Part shown: piece by piece, positions 17,352-28,934 of the stretch
Layout of the letters: each line of letters starts with the position of its first letter
Position numbering within the stretch: position 1 is the stretch's first letter
Source: Desulfuromonadaceae bacterium
GTDB lineage: Bacteria; Desulfobacterota; Desulfuromonadia; Desulfuromonadales; Desulfuromonadaceae
DNA length: 33,350 nt
Direction of reading: 5' to 3'
NCBI GenBank assembly: GCA_027065245.1
Contig: JAMOOS010000264.1
Location: 1 to 33,350 of the forward strand
Position numbers and translations under genes: made by a program
Notes under the pieces: generated by a model
Seen by the model: only the letters and a program-made list of their open reading frames with translations
What the model was told of the DNA's origin: nothing
The model's database searches: none

Positions 17352-18101
17352 ATGGAATCACATGGCTGTGTCGGCAGTGGCGCTGGCGACGAACGTTTTT
17401 CCCGTACGGCGCTGTTTCTCGGTAAAGACGCCGTGGCACACCTGGCGCGCTGCCACGTGGCGGTGTTCGGTCTCGGCGGCGTGGGTGGCTACGCGGTGGA
17501 GGCGTTGGCACGCGCCGGTATCGGCGCCATCACTCTGGTGGATAACGACTGCTTCTGCTGCAGCAATATTAATCGGCAACTGCATGCCCTGCCGGAAACG
17601 GTTGGCCAACTCAAGGTGGCGGTGGCGGCGCAGCGCTGCCGCGCCATCAACCCGACGCTCAGGGTGTACGAGGTGGCGCGCCGCTACAGCGCCCAGGAAG
17701 CGGCCGATTTTTTCCCGGCTCACTATCATTATGTGCTCGACTGTATCGACACTGTTTCAGCTAAAATCGACTTGATTCAGCAGTGCCGCGCGCGCAAGCT
17801 GGCGGTGATTAGCGCCATGGGGGCGGCCAACAAAATTGATCCGTCTCTGGTACGTGTCGGCGAGTTGTTCCACAGCGAAAAGTGTCGCCTGGCGCGCATT
17901 ATGCGCAAGGAATTACGCCGCCGCGGTATTGACAGCGGCGTTACGGCGGTGTATTCCACAGAGCAGTTTCATCCGCCCGGCGGCAGTGAGCGCACGCCGC
18001 TGCTCGGCTCTGTTGCCACCATTCCGGCGCTGTTCGGCCTGATGATGGCTGGCCATGTACTGCAATCTCTGCTGACTGGGGTAATTAACGATGGAAATTG
18101 A
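17352..18101 (+). CDS. tcdA: ThiF/E1-family protein, probable tRNA threonylcarbamoyladenosine dehydratase
   Basis: RFSRTALFLGKDAVAHLARCHVAVFGLGGVGGYAVEALARAGIGAITLVDNDCFCCSNINRQLHAL; TcdA/YgdL-like. Confidence 0.88.
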   Translation: MESHGCVGSGAGDERFSRTALFLGKDAVAHLARCHVAVFGLGGVGGYAVEALARAGIGAITLVDNDCFCCSNINRQLHALPETVGQLKVAVAAQRCRAINPTLRVYEVARRYSAQEAADFFPAHYHYVLDCIDTVSAKIDLIQQCRARKLAVISAMGAANKIDPSLVRVGELFHSEKCRLARIMRKELRRRGIDSGVTAVYSTEQFHPPGGSERTPLLGSVATIPALFGLMMAGHVLQSLLTGVINDGN

Positions 18102-18843
18102 CTGGTGGCAACTGCCGGCGCTGTTTGCTGTAGGCGGTATAAGCGGATTCCTCAATATCCTCGCCGGCGGCGGCTCGTTGCTTACCCTGCCGCTGCTGAT
18201 CTTTATCGGCTTGCCGGCAGTGGAAGCCAACGGTACCAACCGGGTGGCCATTGTGGTGCAGAATATCGTTGCCATGCGCAGCTACAAAAAAAGTGGCGTG
18301 CTAGCGTGGGACCTGGCGTTGCTGTGTACCGTACCGGCGGTGCTGGGCGCGATTATCGGTGCCAATATTGCCGTTACCATCGACGATCAGCTGTTTCGTC
18401 AGGTGCTGGGGGCGGTAATGGTGCTGATGCTGGTGCTTACCGCCATCGATCCGGTCAAACGCTTCGGCTGGGATTGCGGCGACCTGCAGCGGGTGCGGCG
18501 GCTGCCGTTGGTGGCCGGTTTTTTCTGTATCGGTATCTACGGCGGTTTTATTCAGGCCGGGGTCGGCTTTCTGATTCTCATTGTCGCCACCCTGGCGGGG
18601 ATGGATCTGCTGCGCAGCAACGTGCTCAAGGTGGTGGTTATCCTCGCTTTCAATCTGCCGGCGGCAGCCATCTTCGCCTGGCACGGCGATATTAATTGGC
18701 TGCTGGGGGCGGCGCTGGCGTGCGGTAACGCTCTGGGTGGATTGGTGGCGGCGCGTCTGGCGGTAAAAAAGGGGCACAACTGGATTCGTCGCGTGGTCAC
18801 AGTTGTGGTGTTGTTGTGTGCTGTCAAACTGTTTGTGGGATAA
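18091..18843 (+). CDS. Sulfite exporter TauE/SafE (TSUP) family permease
   Basis: AVGGISGFLNILAGGGSLLTLPLLIFIGLPAVEANGTNRVAIVVQNIVA; second repeat GIYGGFIQAGVGFLILI. Confidence 0.9.
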   Translation: MEIDWWQLPALFAVGGISGFLNILAGGGSLLTLPLLIFIGLPAVEANGTNRVAIVVQNIVAMRSYKKSGVLAWDLALLCTVPAVLGAIIGANIAVTIDDQLFRQVLGAVMVLMLVLTAIDPVKRFGWDCGDLQRVRRLPLVAGFFCIGIYGGFIQAGVGFLILIVATLAGMDLLRSNVLKVVVILAFNLPAAAIFAWHGDINWLLGAALACGNALGGLVAARLAVKKGHNWIRRVVTVVVLLCAVKLFVG

Positions 18844-19159
18844 AATAATCGTTGTGGTATTTATGCTCGGCTGGCGAGCAAAAAATGCACATTGTATACA
18901 ATTTTCCTTTTGCAATTTTATCAAACGGCGTTTACTATTAACAGCAATATGTGATCCCCCGTGCGGGTGTTCCGGGCGGGGTGTTGATTTTCTACATTAC
19001 TTGGATAAGGGGGTATCTGATGGTTATGGCGTATGTAAGTTGGCGGCCACCACCGTATTGAAGCCGGGTTGTAGTGGCGTTTCGACCGGGTGAGCGGGCC
19101 TGTCTGCATGGCGCAGATGGCTCCAGCCCTGAACAAACTTCTAAGGACAGGTAAATTCT

Positions 19160-19837
19160 ATGCAAATGCTTCAAAGTTCTATTGGCAGAAAGCTTGTGAT
19201 GGCAGCGACCGGCCTGTGTCTGGTCGGCTTTGTCATCGTTCACCTGCTTGGTAACTCATCCATCTTCATCGGAGCGGATGGTATCAATGCGTATGCTGAG
19301 CACCTGCACTCACTGGGACCGTTGGTATGGGTCTTCCGTATTGTGCTGCTTGGCCTTTTCGGGCTGCATATCTTCTTTGGTATTCAGCTGACACTCGAGA
19401 ACAGTGCGGCGCGTCCCATCGATTACGTGGAGAAGCAGAATATCCGCACCTCGTTTGGCGCCGAGACCATGATCTACACCGGTCTGGCCATTCTGGCTTT
19501 CGTTGTGTATCACCTGCTGCATTTCACCATGCACGTAACCAACCCCGAAATTTCCGTCGGCGTACTGCCGCTGGATGCGCTGGGTCGCAATGACGTGTTC
19601 ACCATGGTGGTTCTCAGCTTCCAGAAGTTCTTCATCAGTGCGATTTATGCCGGTGCCATGGTGGCATTGCTGCTCCATCTGAGTCACGGTATCCAGAGCC
19701 TGTTCCAGACTCTGGGCCTGTTGAATGGCAAAACACTGCCGGTTATGGAAAAAATCGGTCGTGCCGTTGCCGTTGTCGCCTTTATTGGTTTTGTTTCTAT
19801 CCCGGTGTCCATACTTCTGGGCCTGATTAAAGTTTAG
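19160..19837 (+). CDS. sdhC: Succinate dehydrogenase/fumarate reductase cytochrome b subunit
   Basis: [31 protein letters not shown]...; several conserved TM His; directly upstream of the flavoprotein and Fe-S subunits. Confidence 0.92.
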   Translation: MQMLQSSIGRKLVMAATGLCLVGFVIVHLLGNSSIFIGADGINAYAEHLHSLGPLVWVFRIVLLGLFGLHIFFGIQLTLENSAARPIDYVEKQNIRTSFGAETMIYTGLAILAFVVYHLLHFTMHVTNPEISVGVLPLDALGRNDVFTMVVLSFQKFFISAIYAGAMVALLLHLSHGIQSLFQTLGLLNGKTLPVMEKIGRAVAVVAFIGFVSIPVSILLGLIKV

Positions 19838-19848
19838 GAGGGTTCATC

Positions 19849-21764
<1,916 letters not shown>

Positions 21765-21765
<1 letters not shown>

Positions 21766-22505
21766 TGGATCTGACACTTTACGTATGGCGCCAAAACGGT
21801 CCTGATGAAAAGGGCAAAATGGAGCAGTACGAGGCTAAGAATGTCAGCCCCGACAGCTCCTTTCTGGAAATGCTCGACGAGGTGAATGAGGAGCTTATCG
21901 CCAACGGAGAGCTGCCCATCGAATTTGACAACGATTGCCGCGAAGGTATCTGTGGTACCTGTGGTTGTGTAATCAATGGTGTACCGCACGGCCCGCAGGA
22001 GAAGACCACCACCTGCCAACTGCATATGCGCCAATTCAATGACGGTGATACCATCACTCTTGAGCCGTGGCGTGCCGGGGCCTTCCCGGTGGTTAAAGAC
22101 CTGGTAGTTGATCGCAGCGCTCTGGATAAAATTATCCAGGCCGGTGGTTATACTTCAGCCTACACCGGTGAGGTTGGTGAAGCCAATCAGACACTGATTC
22201 CCAAGCCTGATGCCGATTATGCCATGGACGCAGCCGAGTGCATCGGTTGCGGTGCCTGTGTGGCAGCCTGCCCCAATGGTAGTGCCATGCTGTTCACCTG
22301 TGCCAAGGTTGCGCAGATGGCCGTATTGCCGCAAGGGCAGGTAGAAGCGGCTGAGCGGGTCAAGAATATGACCGAAGCGTTGCTTAATGCCGGTTTTGGC
22401 AACTGTACCAACCATTACGAGTGTGAAGCGGCTTGTCCCAAAGGGGTAAGCGTCAAGTTTATCGCCAAGTCGAACCGCGAATATATCAAGGCACTCGGCA
22501 AGTAA
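21765..22505 (+). CDS. sdhB: Succinate dehydrogenase/fumarate reductase iron-sulfur subunit
   Basis: [20 protein letters not shown] (2Fe-2S), [18 protein letters not shown] and [24 protein letters not shown]. Confidence 0.97.
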
Positions 22506-22523
22506 TACCGGATAACATCCCGG

Positions 22524-22562
22524 AACAAAGAGGGCCGCTTCGTCGAAGCGGCCCTCTTTGTT
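22524..22562. terminator. Bidirectional intrinsic terminator between convergent sdhB and gluQRS
   Basis: 19-bp perfect inverted repeat AACAAAGAGGGCCGCTTCG-T-CGAAGCGGCCCTCTTTGTT. Confidence 0.9.
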
Positions 22563-23480
22563 TCAACTGGACGGTGTTGCTGTTATCTGGCGATCGCGCT
22601 GTGGAATTAACGAAAAATCGAAAGCGTTGACCGCCCACGCCATTATCACATCGGGTGGCTCATCACGCAAAAAAGAAGGTGGATTCTGACCGAGAAATTC
22701 GAGAACATCCACTAACAAATCGCTGCGTCTGGTCATGGCAGTAATATTAACCTGATGGTGACGCTTGCTGATTTTTTCGCCATTGGTTGCCAGCGCCAGC
22801 GGCAGGTGGCCGAATTGCGGCACCGTGTAGCCCAGACAATGGTGAAGAAAAATCTGCCGCGGGGTGGAAAACAACAGATCGCGACCACGTATTACCTGAT
22901 TGACCCCGGCTAGGTAATCATCTATTACAACCGCCAGTTGGTAATTGAAAACTCCATCGTTACGCCGCAGAGGAAAGTCGCCTACTTCATGTTCAAGATG
23001 CTGCTGTTGCTTGCCGTAGACAATATCGGAGAATGAAATTACAACTCCACTGGTGTTGATGCGCCAGGCGCTATTGCGCTCGCTCAGACCACGATGGCGG
23101 CAGGTGCCGGGATAGATAGGGCCTTCTTCACCCATGTGGGGGGCGCTGGCACTGATGATGCGGCGTGAACAACTGCAGCGATATAACCGTCCCTGTTCGT
23201 GTAGTTGCCGCAATGCATCAGCATAGTGATGGATGTTGCGGCTTTGAAACGTTACCTCGCCATCCCACAGCAGTGCTAGGTGCTCCAGCTGCTGCATAAT
23301 GGTGTCAGCCGCACCAGGCACAACCCTCGGAGTATCCAAATCATCAATCCGCAAAAGCCAACGTCCCCCAGATTGCTTGGCAGCACAGTAACTGGCTACA
23401 GCTGTCAGAAGCGAACCGAAGTGGAGCGCACCGGTTGGGCTGGGGGCAAAACGACCTGTAATTTGTCTATGTTCATGCAT
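22563..23480 (-). CDS. gluQRS: Glutamyl-Q tRNA(Asp) synthetase
   Basis: TGRFAPSPTGALHFGSLLTAVASYCAAKQSGGRWLLRIDDLDTPR; truncated GluRS-like; NGEKISKRH; short length. Confidence 0.93.
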   Translation of the reverse strand: MHEHRQITGRFAPSPTGALHFGSLLTAVASYCAAKQSGGRWLLRIDDLDTPRVVPGAADTIMQQLEHLALLWDGEVTFQSRNIHHYADALRQLHEQGRLYRCSCSRRIISASAPHMGEEGPIYPGTCRHRGLSERNSAWRINTSGVVISFSDIVYGKQQQHLEHEVGDFPLRRNDGVFNYQLAVVIDDYLAGVNQVIRGRDLLFSTPRQIFLHHCLGYTVPQFGHLPLALATNGEKISKRHHQVNITAMTRRSDLLVDVLEFLGQNPPSFLRDEPPDVIMAWAVNAFDFSLIPQRDRQITATPSS

Positions 23481-23547
23481 AATGGCACACAATCGCAGCA
23501 ATTTGCCCGCTGTAAAAAGCGTATATCAGAATATATTACAAAAAATG

Positions 23548-23576
23548 TTGACAAAAGGCGCGTAACAACATATCTA
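23548..23576 (+). promoter_or_regulatory. Candidate sigma70 promoter for the rrf2-family gene
   Basis: TTGACA - 17 nt - TATCTA, about 30 nt upstream of the ATG. Confidence 0.45.
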
Positions 23577-23606
23577 TTACGAAAATAGTATTAAATGAGG
23601 AGCATT

Positions 23607-24068
23607 ATGATAATTACCCGCGCAACCGAATATGCCGTTCGTGCCATTCTGTACATGTCCAAGTTTCCCACCGGTCAGATTGTTCTGAAAAAAGATATCT
23701 GCCGCACCCAGGATGTTACACCGGCATTTCTCACCAAGATTTTTCAACCCCTGATAAAAGAAGGGATAGTCGGCTCGCAGCGCGGCGTTGGTGGTGGATT
23801 CTTTCTTAAAAAAGATCCAAAGGATATCACAGTGTACGATATCTTCAAGGCTCAGGAAGATCCTCTGCATATCAATAAATGTCTAATCGGGGAGGGCTGC
23901 TGCGAGCGCGACAGCTTCTGCTCGGTGCACGGCGCCTGGCGTGAGGTTCGTGATGGTATGAAGCAGCGTCTGGAGGAGTACACGTTTGAGCGCTTGGCGC
24001 GGGAGCAGGAGGAGAATATCGCCAACCTGATGAGAAGTAAGCGGGAATCTGCTGTCGCCGACAACTGA
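23607..24068 (+). CDS. Rrf2 family transcriptional regulator
   Basis: MIITRATEYAVRAILYMSKF...DVTPAFLTKIFQPLIKEGIVGSQRGVGGGFFLKKDPKDITVYDIFKA; Cys cluster CLIGEGCCERDSFCSVHGAW; SD GAGG. Confidence 0.92.
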   Translation: MIITRATEYAVRAILYMSKFPTGQIVLKKDICRTQDVTPAFLTKIFQPLIKEGIVGSQRGVGGGFFLKKDPKDITVYDIFKAQEDPLHINKCLIGEGCCERDSFCSVHGAWREVRDGMKQRLEEYTFERLAREQEENIANLMRSKRESAVADN

Positions 24069-24169
24069 TTGAAGCGATGATTAATTGCATTATACATTGA
24101 CTAAAGAATAAATTTTGCATAGTATTGCTCGATTTTTCGTTGCTTTACATTGTCAGCGCATTTCAGGGG

Positions 24170-24535
24170 ATGAAATATATGGACAAGGCACAGGCGGAAA
24201 AATACCGGGCTATTCTGCAGGAACAGTTGGAAAAGTTGTTGCGTGAGGCGGATAAAACTGTCTCGGAAATGACCGATGAAAAAGAGAATTTTCCCGATCC
24301 TACCGACCGGGCATCCATGGAATCGGATCGCAACTTCGAATTGCGGATACGTGATCGAGAACGGCGCCTGATAGCCAAGATCAAGGATGCGATAAAACGG
24401 ATTGACGACGGGGTGTTCGGTATTTGCGAGTGTTGCGAAGAAGAGATCGGCGAAGCGCGTTTGCAGGCGCGGCCAGTAACCACCTTGTGTATCGACTGCA
24501 AAACCGAGCAGGAGCGCAAAGAACGGATCGGTTAG
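24170..24535 (+). CDS. dksA: DksA/TraR C4-type zinc finger transcriptional regulator
   Basis: KAQAEKYRAILQEQLEKLLREADKTV...DRASMESDRNFELRIRDRERRLIAKIKDAIKRIDDGVFGICECCEEEIGEARLQARPVTTLCIDCK. Confidence 0.93.
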   Translation: MKYMDKAQAEKYRAILQEQLEKLLREADKTVSEMTDEKENFPDPTDRASMESDRNFELRIRDRERRLIAKIKDAIKRIDDGVFGICECCEEEIGEARLQARPVTTLCIDCKTEQERKERIG

Positions 24536-24627
24536 ACGCCGACCAGGATTTGACTTAATCACAGCAGCCGCACTGTCCCTTGGGGTAGACGCGGCTGTTG
24601 CTTTTTGTCCCTGCCGAGGTTACAGCC

Positions 24628-25359
24628 ATGACCAAAGAAGATTATATCTACGCCCAACCGCAGAACAACATCCCCCCATTCGATTTTAATGCCGCTGTTG
24701 TCGATGTATTCGACGACATGCTCACCCGCAGTGTCCCGCTGTATCACGAGTCGATTCGTCGTCAGGCGCAACTGGCGGCGGAATTTTATCAACCCGGCAC
24801 GACAATTTACGATCTTGGCTGCTCCAACGGCAATTTTGCCATGCGGTTGCTAAAGGAGATGGGCACGGCTCCGTTTATCATGCAGGCGGTGGATAATTCA
24901 CAGCCGATGCTGGAGCAGTATCGCACCCGCCTGGCCACCTGCCCCACCACAGCGCAGATAACGCTGCACAACAGTTCCATAGAGGATTTCCCTCTGCAGA
25001 ATGCTTCGGTGGTGGTTGTCAATCTCACTTTGCAGTTTATCGCTGTGCAGCAGCGGCGGCAGGTGCTGCAGCGGGTATATGATGCCCTGGTTCCCGGCGG
25101 TGTTTTGCTGCTGAGCGAAAAGATTGTTGCCGCTGATGAACAGATCGACCAGATACAGCAGCGCTGGTATTATCGCTTTAAAGGGGAGAACGGCTATTCA
25201 CGGCTGGAGATCAGCCAGAAACGGGAGGCGCTGGAAAATGTTTTGATTCCCGATACCGTGGAACAGCACCAGCAGCGCCTGCATGAGGTGGGGTTCAGGC
25301 ACTGTGATATCTGGCTGAAATGGTTTAACTTCATGTCCATGTTGTGTATCCGCCCATGA
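24628..25359 (+). CDS. cmoA: Carboxy-S-adenosyl-L-methionine synthase
   Basis: MTKEDYIYAQPQNNIPPFDFNAAVVDVFDDMLTRSVPLYHESI...IYDLGCSNGNFAMRLL; directly followed by cmoB. Confidence 0.93.
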   Translation: MTKEDYIYAQPQNNIPPFDFNAAVVDVFDDMLTRSVPLYHESIRRQAQLAAEFYQPGTTIYDLGCSNGNFAMRLLKEMGTAPFIMQAVDNSQPMLEQYRTRLATCPTTAQITLHNSSIEDFPLQNASVVVVNLTLQFIAVQQRRQVLQRVYDALVPGGVLLLSEKIVAADEQIDQIQQRWYYRFKGENGYSRLEISQKREALENVLIPDTVEQHQQRLHEVGFRHCDIWLKWFNFMSMLCIRP

Positions 25360-26324
25360 TAGATAACTCTGCCCTGCTGCAACTCTGGCGCGATCAGCCG
25401 TGGCACGACGCGCTGCAGGCGGTGCTGGCCGACATGGAGCAGTTTCAGCAACGCGATCGCAAGAGTCGCGCCTATGCTGAGGCGATTGCTGCTGTGCCGC
25501 CTCTGCCTACTGCCGCGCCGCAGCTGGATCGCGATCAGGTAACCATCGGCACCGCCGCGCAACTGACAGCGGCACAGCACAACCATCTGCAACAGGCGCT
25601 GTTCGCCTTGAGACCGTGGCGCAAGGGGCCGTTTAACCTGTACGGCATCGAAATAGACAGCGAATGGGTATCGGCGCTTAAATGGCAGCGCCTACAGGGC
25701 AATATCGCGCCGCTGCGCGGGCGGCGGGTGCTGGATGTCGGCAGCAGCTGCGGTTACTACCTGCTGCGCATGCAGGCGGAACAGCCGCGCCTGCTGGTGG
25801 GGCTGGAGCCATACGCTACCTTTTACTACCAGTTCTGTCTGCTGCAGCGCCTGTTTAAGATCGCCACCTGTTTTACTCTGCCGCTGAAATTTGAGCAGAT
25901 GCCGCTGCTGGAGGGTTATTTTGACAGCGTGTTTCACATGGGGGTGCTGTACCACGTCAAATCGCCGCTGGATACCCTGGTGCGTTTGCGTCGCACCCTG
26001 CGTCGTGGCGGCGAACTGGTGCTGGAAACCCTGGTGATTCCCGGTGATGAATATCTGGCGCTGGCGCCGCCGCAGCGTTACGCCAAGATGAACAATGTCT
26101 ATTTTATCCCCACGGTAAACTGTCTGCAGGCGTGGCTGGAGCGCAGCGGCTTTACCAATGTGCGCTGTGTCGATGTTACCCGCACCACCGGTGTCGAGCA
26201 GCGTAAAACCGCCTGGATTCAGACCGAATCCCTAGCTGACTTTCTCGATCCTGACGATGAGATGAAAACGGTGGAGGGCTACCCGGCGCCACGGCGCGCC
26301 CTGATGCTGGCCGAGGTGAAATGA
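25356..26324 (+). CDS. cmoB: tRNA U34 carboxymethyltransferase
   Basis: WRKGPFNLYGIEIDSEWVSALKWQRL...RRVLDVGSSCGYYLLRM...HMGVLYHVKSPLDTL; overlaps the cmoA stop. Confidence 0.93.
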   Translation: MIDNSALLQLWRDQPWHDALQAVLADMEQFQQRDRKSRAYAEAIAAVPPLPTAAPQLDRDQVTIGTAAQLTAAQHNHLQQALFALRPWRKGPFNLYGIEIDSEWVSALKWQRLQGNIAPLRGRRVLDVGSSCGYYLLRMQAEQPRLLVGLEPYATFYYQFCLLQRLFKIATCFTLPLKFEQMPLLEGYFDSVFHMGVLYHVKSPLDTLVRLRRTLRRGGELVLETLVIPGDEYLALAPPQRYAKMNNVYFIPTVNCLQAWLERSGFTNVRCVDVTRTTGVEQRKTAWIQTESLADFLDPDDEMKTVEGYPAPRRALMLAEVK

Positions 26325-26935
26325 TGGAAGAACAACAGCCGACTGTGGATCATCTGCGCCGACATCTGGCGGAATATTCACCGCAGCTGGCTGGCGGCGG
26401 GCAATGCAGTGCCGCTGTAGCGCTGGTGTTGCGCCAGGGGGCGGAAGGGGTGGAGGTGTTGTTTATCCACCGCGCCCGTAACGCCGCCGATCCGTGGTCG
26501 GGAAACATCGCTTTTCCCGGTGGGCGTATAGAAGCTGATGATGACGATGCCATGATGGCGGCCATGCGTGAAACGGCTGAAGAGGTCGGGATTGTGCTGG
26601 AACGTGACCAGTTGCTCGGGCGCCTGGACGACCAGCACGGCGTGCGCATCAACGTCTGGGTAAGCTGTTACGTGTTTGTCAGCACCGCCACAGTTGGTGC
26701 TACCGCTGCCGACGAGGTGCAGCACGCCTTCTGGTATCCACTGGAACAGTTGCTCAGCAGCGAGCGCCATGGCCGCTTTGCGGTGGACTGGCACGGCGAG
26801 CAGAGCCTGGTGCCGGCGATCAAACTACATGACGACCTGCCGGTGCTGTGGGGACTTACCTACCGCTTTATCAGCAACTTCTTTGCTGCCAGCGCTATTT
26901 TGCCTGCCACTTTAGCGGCGTGTACCTTCAAGTAG
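26321..26935 (+). CDS. NUDIX hydrolase (CoA pyrophosphatase-like)
   Basis: Nudix box GGRIEADDDDAMMAAMRETAEEVGI; DPWSGNIAFPGGR. Confidence 0.88.
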   Translation: MMEEQQPTVDHLRRHLAEYSPQLAGGGQCSAAVALVLRQGAEGVEVLFIHRARNAADPWSGNIAFPGGRIEADDDDAMMAAMRETAEEVGIVLERDQLLGRLDDQHGVRINVWVSCYVFVSTATVGATAADEVQHAFWYPLEQLLSSERHGRFAVDWHGEQSLVPAIKLHDDLPVLWGLTYRFISNFFAASAILPATLAACTFK

Positions 26936-26941
26936 CCTGCA

Positions 26942-27373
26942 TTACAGTGGCGGCGCCGCCGCGCCCAGGCGCTGCTGGCGGTCGAAGCGTAGCCGTGCCA
27001 GTACCCACTTGCCGTCGCGTTGCAGCGAAGTGAAACCCACATAAATACTCTGGCTGGTGTAGCGTATCTCAGCATAGACAAAGTTGGACGAGATGGTCTG
27101 TTTGACCATCAACACTGTATAACCCTGGTATTTACCGTACAGACGCTCGATATTTTTCAGATACTGGCAGTTTGAAGCCAGCTGAGTGGCGTTGACGTAT
27201 GGGCTGCCCTCCAGCCAGCGTTTTACCCCGGCGGCGTAACCGCTGCTACGGTAGGCGGCAAAGCCGGCGTGGATGTACTCCGGCACCTGTTTGGTGGCGG
27301 GCGGAGCAGTTGCCCATACTGTCCCGGCATGGAGCAGGGTGGTGGTCATGATAAGGATAATGAGATTTTTCAT
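26942..27373 (-). CDS. Hypothetical exported protein
   Basis: N-terminal signal peptide MKNLIILIMTTTLLHAGTVWATA; no family recognised. Confidence 0.65.
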   Translation of the reverse strand: MKNLIILIMTTTLLHAGTVWATAPPATKQVPEYIHAGFAAYRSSGYAAGVKRWLEGSPYVNATQLASNCQYLKNIERLYGKYQGYTVLMVKQTISSNFVYAEIRYTSQSIYVGFTSLQRDGKWVLARLRFDRQQRLGAAAPPL

Positions 27374-27511
27374 AGTGGGAACTCCTCTGAAGCGGCAGAC
27401 AGATCCATATTACAGTAGATAGGTGGAGTGAAATGGTCAACAATTAAATTGAGATTTTACATTTGACAAATGTCGCTATTGTCTATTAGTATCACTTCTC
27501 TGTTTTCCAGT

Positions 27512-27588
27512 GGGCCTATAGCTCAGTTGGTCAGAGCCACCGGCTCATAACCGGTTTGTCCCAGGTTCGAGTCCTGGTGGGCCCACCA
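27512..27588 (+). tRNA. tRNA with CAU anticodon (probably tRNA-Ile2, possibly elongator tRNA-Met)
   Basis: 77-nt cloverleaf GGGCCTATAGCTCAGTTGGTCAGAGCCACCGGCTCATAACCGGTTTGTCCCAGGTTCGAGTCCTGGTGGGCCCACCA with encoded CCA. Confidence 0.95.
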
Positions 27589-27667
27589 CTTACAGATCAC
27601 ACGAAGGGCAGTTGATGGTAAGGACACGCAGGCGTTATCGCCATCGCAGTAAACCGTATATTTTAAG

Positions 27668-27705
27668 GAGAGTGCAATCACACCAGAGTTGCACTCTCTT
27701 TTTTT
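27668..27705 (+). terminator. Intrinsic terminator downstream of the tRNA
   Basis: GAGAGTGCAA-(11 nt)-TTGCACTCTC followed by TTTTTTT. Confidence 0.88.
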
Positions 27706-27716
27706 GAGGGAGGCTC

Positions 27717-28847
27717 ATGGCTGCCGCAGTAACCATGCGCATGGCCGATCTGGCCGGGTTGCTCAACCGCTGCTATCCCCCCGATTTGGCCGAGGAATGG
27801 GATAATGTCGGCTTGCAGGTTGGTGATTCCGCTCAGGAAATAACCGCTGTCATGGTTGCTTTGGATCCCGGCATGACGGCAGTCAAACAGGCTTTGGCTC
27901 ACCAGTGCCAGGCTTTGATAACCCACCACCCGCTACTGTTCAAAGGTCTCAAAAAAATCTCACCCGGTGATGAAACCGGCCGCATCATCTATACCGCCAT
28001 CAAGGCCGATCTGGCCATCTTCAGTTGTCATACCAATCTCGATAGTGCTGCCAATGGTCTCAATGACTGGCTGGCTGCCCGGCTGGCGTTGTGCGATTGC
28101 AAGCCGTTGCAGCCGCCGCAGGGCGGTGACTTGCTCAAGCTGGTGGTGTATGTGCCCCGCGCGCATGAAGAGGCGGTGGCCCGAGCGGTGTGGGCGGCTG
28201 GAGCCGGTTGTATTGGCGCATACGATCACTGTTCGTTTCGAGCTGCGGGGATCGGGACGTTTCGCCCCGGCCGGGGGAGCGCGCCATTTATCGGTCGTGT
28301 CGGTAGTGATGAGCGGGTGGATGAAGTGCGTTTTGAAACTGTGGTCAGTCGTGCCGCCTGCGCCAGAGTGGTGGCCAGAATGCTCAAGGCCCATCCTTAC
28401 GAGGAGGTGGCCTACGATCTCATCCCCCTGGCCAATCGACGAGATGATGTCGGCCTGGGGCGCATCGGCACCCTGGAGCATCCTCTTGGTCTGGAGCAGT
28501 TTGCCGAGCGTTGTAAAAATGCCCTTGATTGTGCCGCGCTGCGGCTGGTTGCCGCGCCGGGACGGCAGCAGATTAAAAAGGTGGCGGTGTGTGGCGGCAG
28601 CGGCGCCGCGCTTGTGCACGCGGCGGCGCGTCAGGGTGCCGATGTGCTGGTGACCGGCGATATGAAATATCACGAGGCGCTTACGGCACAGGCCCTGGGG
28701 GTGAGCGTGATTGATGCCGGGCACTTTGCCACCGAACGGTTAATGGCTCAGGAACTGGCCGCGCGGTTGCGCGCTGCCGCCGCCGAACGACGCTGGCAGG
28801 TGGAGTTCATGGTGGCGGACGAGGTCGATCCGTTTGTCTTTGTCTGA
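27717..28847 (+). CDS. Nif3-like dinuclear metal centre hexameric protein
   Basis: EEWDNVGLQVGDSAQEITAVMVALDPG...LITHHPLLFKGLKKI...IFSCHTNLDSAANGLNDWLA...TGDMKYHEALTAQALGVSVIDAGHFATE; internal insert domain. Confidence 0.93.
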   Translation: MAAAVTMRMADLAGLLNRCYPPDLAEEWDNVGLQVGDSAQEITAVMVALDPGMTAVKQALAHQCQALITHHPLLFKGLKKISPGDETGRIIYTAIKADLAIFSCHTNLDSAANGLNDWLAARLALCDCKPLQPPQGGDLLKLVVYVPRAHEEAVARAVWAAGAGCIGAYDHCSFRAAGIGTFRPGRGSAPFIGRVGSDERVDEVRFETVVSRAACARVVARMLKAHPYEEVAYDLIPLANRRDDVGLGRIGTLEHPLGLEQFAERCKNALDCAALRLVAAPGRQQIKKVAVCGGSGAALVHAAARQGADVLVTGDMKYHEALTAQALGVSVIDAGHFATERLMAQELAARLRAAAAERRWQVEFMVADEVDPFVFV

Positions 28848-28934
28848 CGGCTTGCAGGTAAACCGTAGCGAAATTTTTTACTTAGCCATCTTATTTGTTT
28901 TTGCGAGACCATCATATATTACGGAGGTAATGGC

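Noticed and set aside
18803-19093. Plus-strand 96-aa ORF upstream of sdhC
   Set aside because: Starts inside the TSUP gene, no RBS support and no recognisable domain; region better viewed as noncoding leader.
27589-27667. Possible 30-aa basic peptide (MVRTRRRYRHRSKPYILRR...) between tRNA and terminator
   Set aside because: No convincing RBS and it runs into the terminator hairpin; more likely tRNA trailer sequence.
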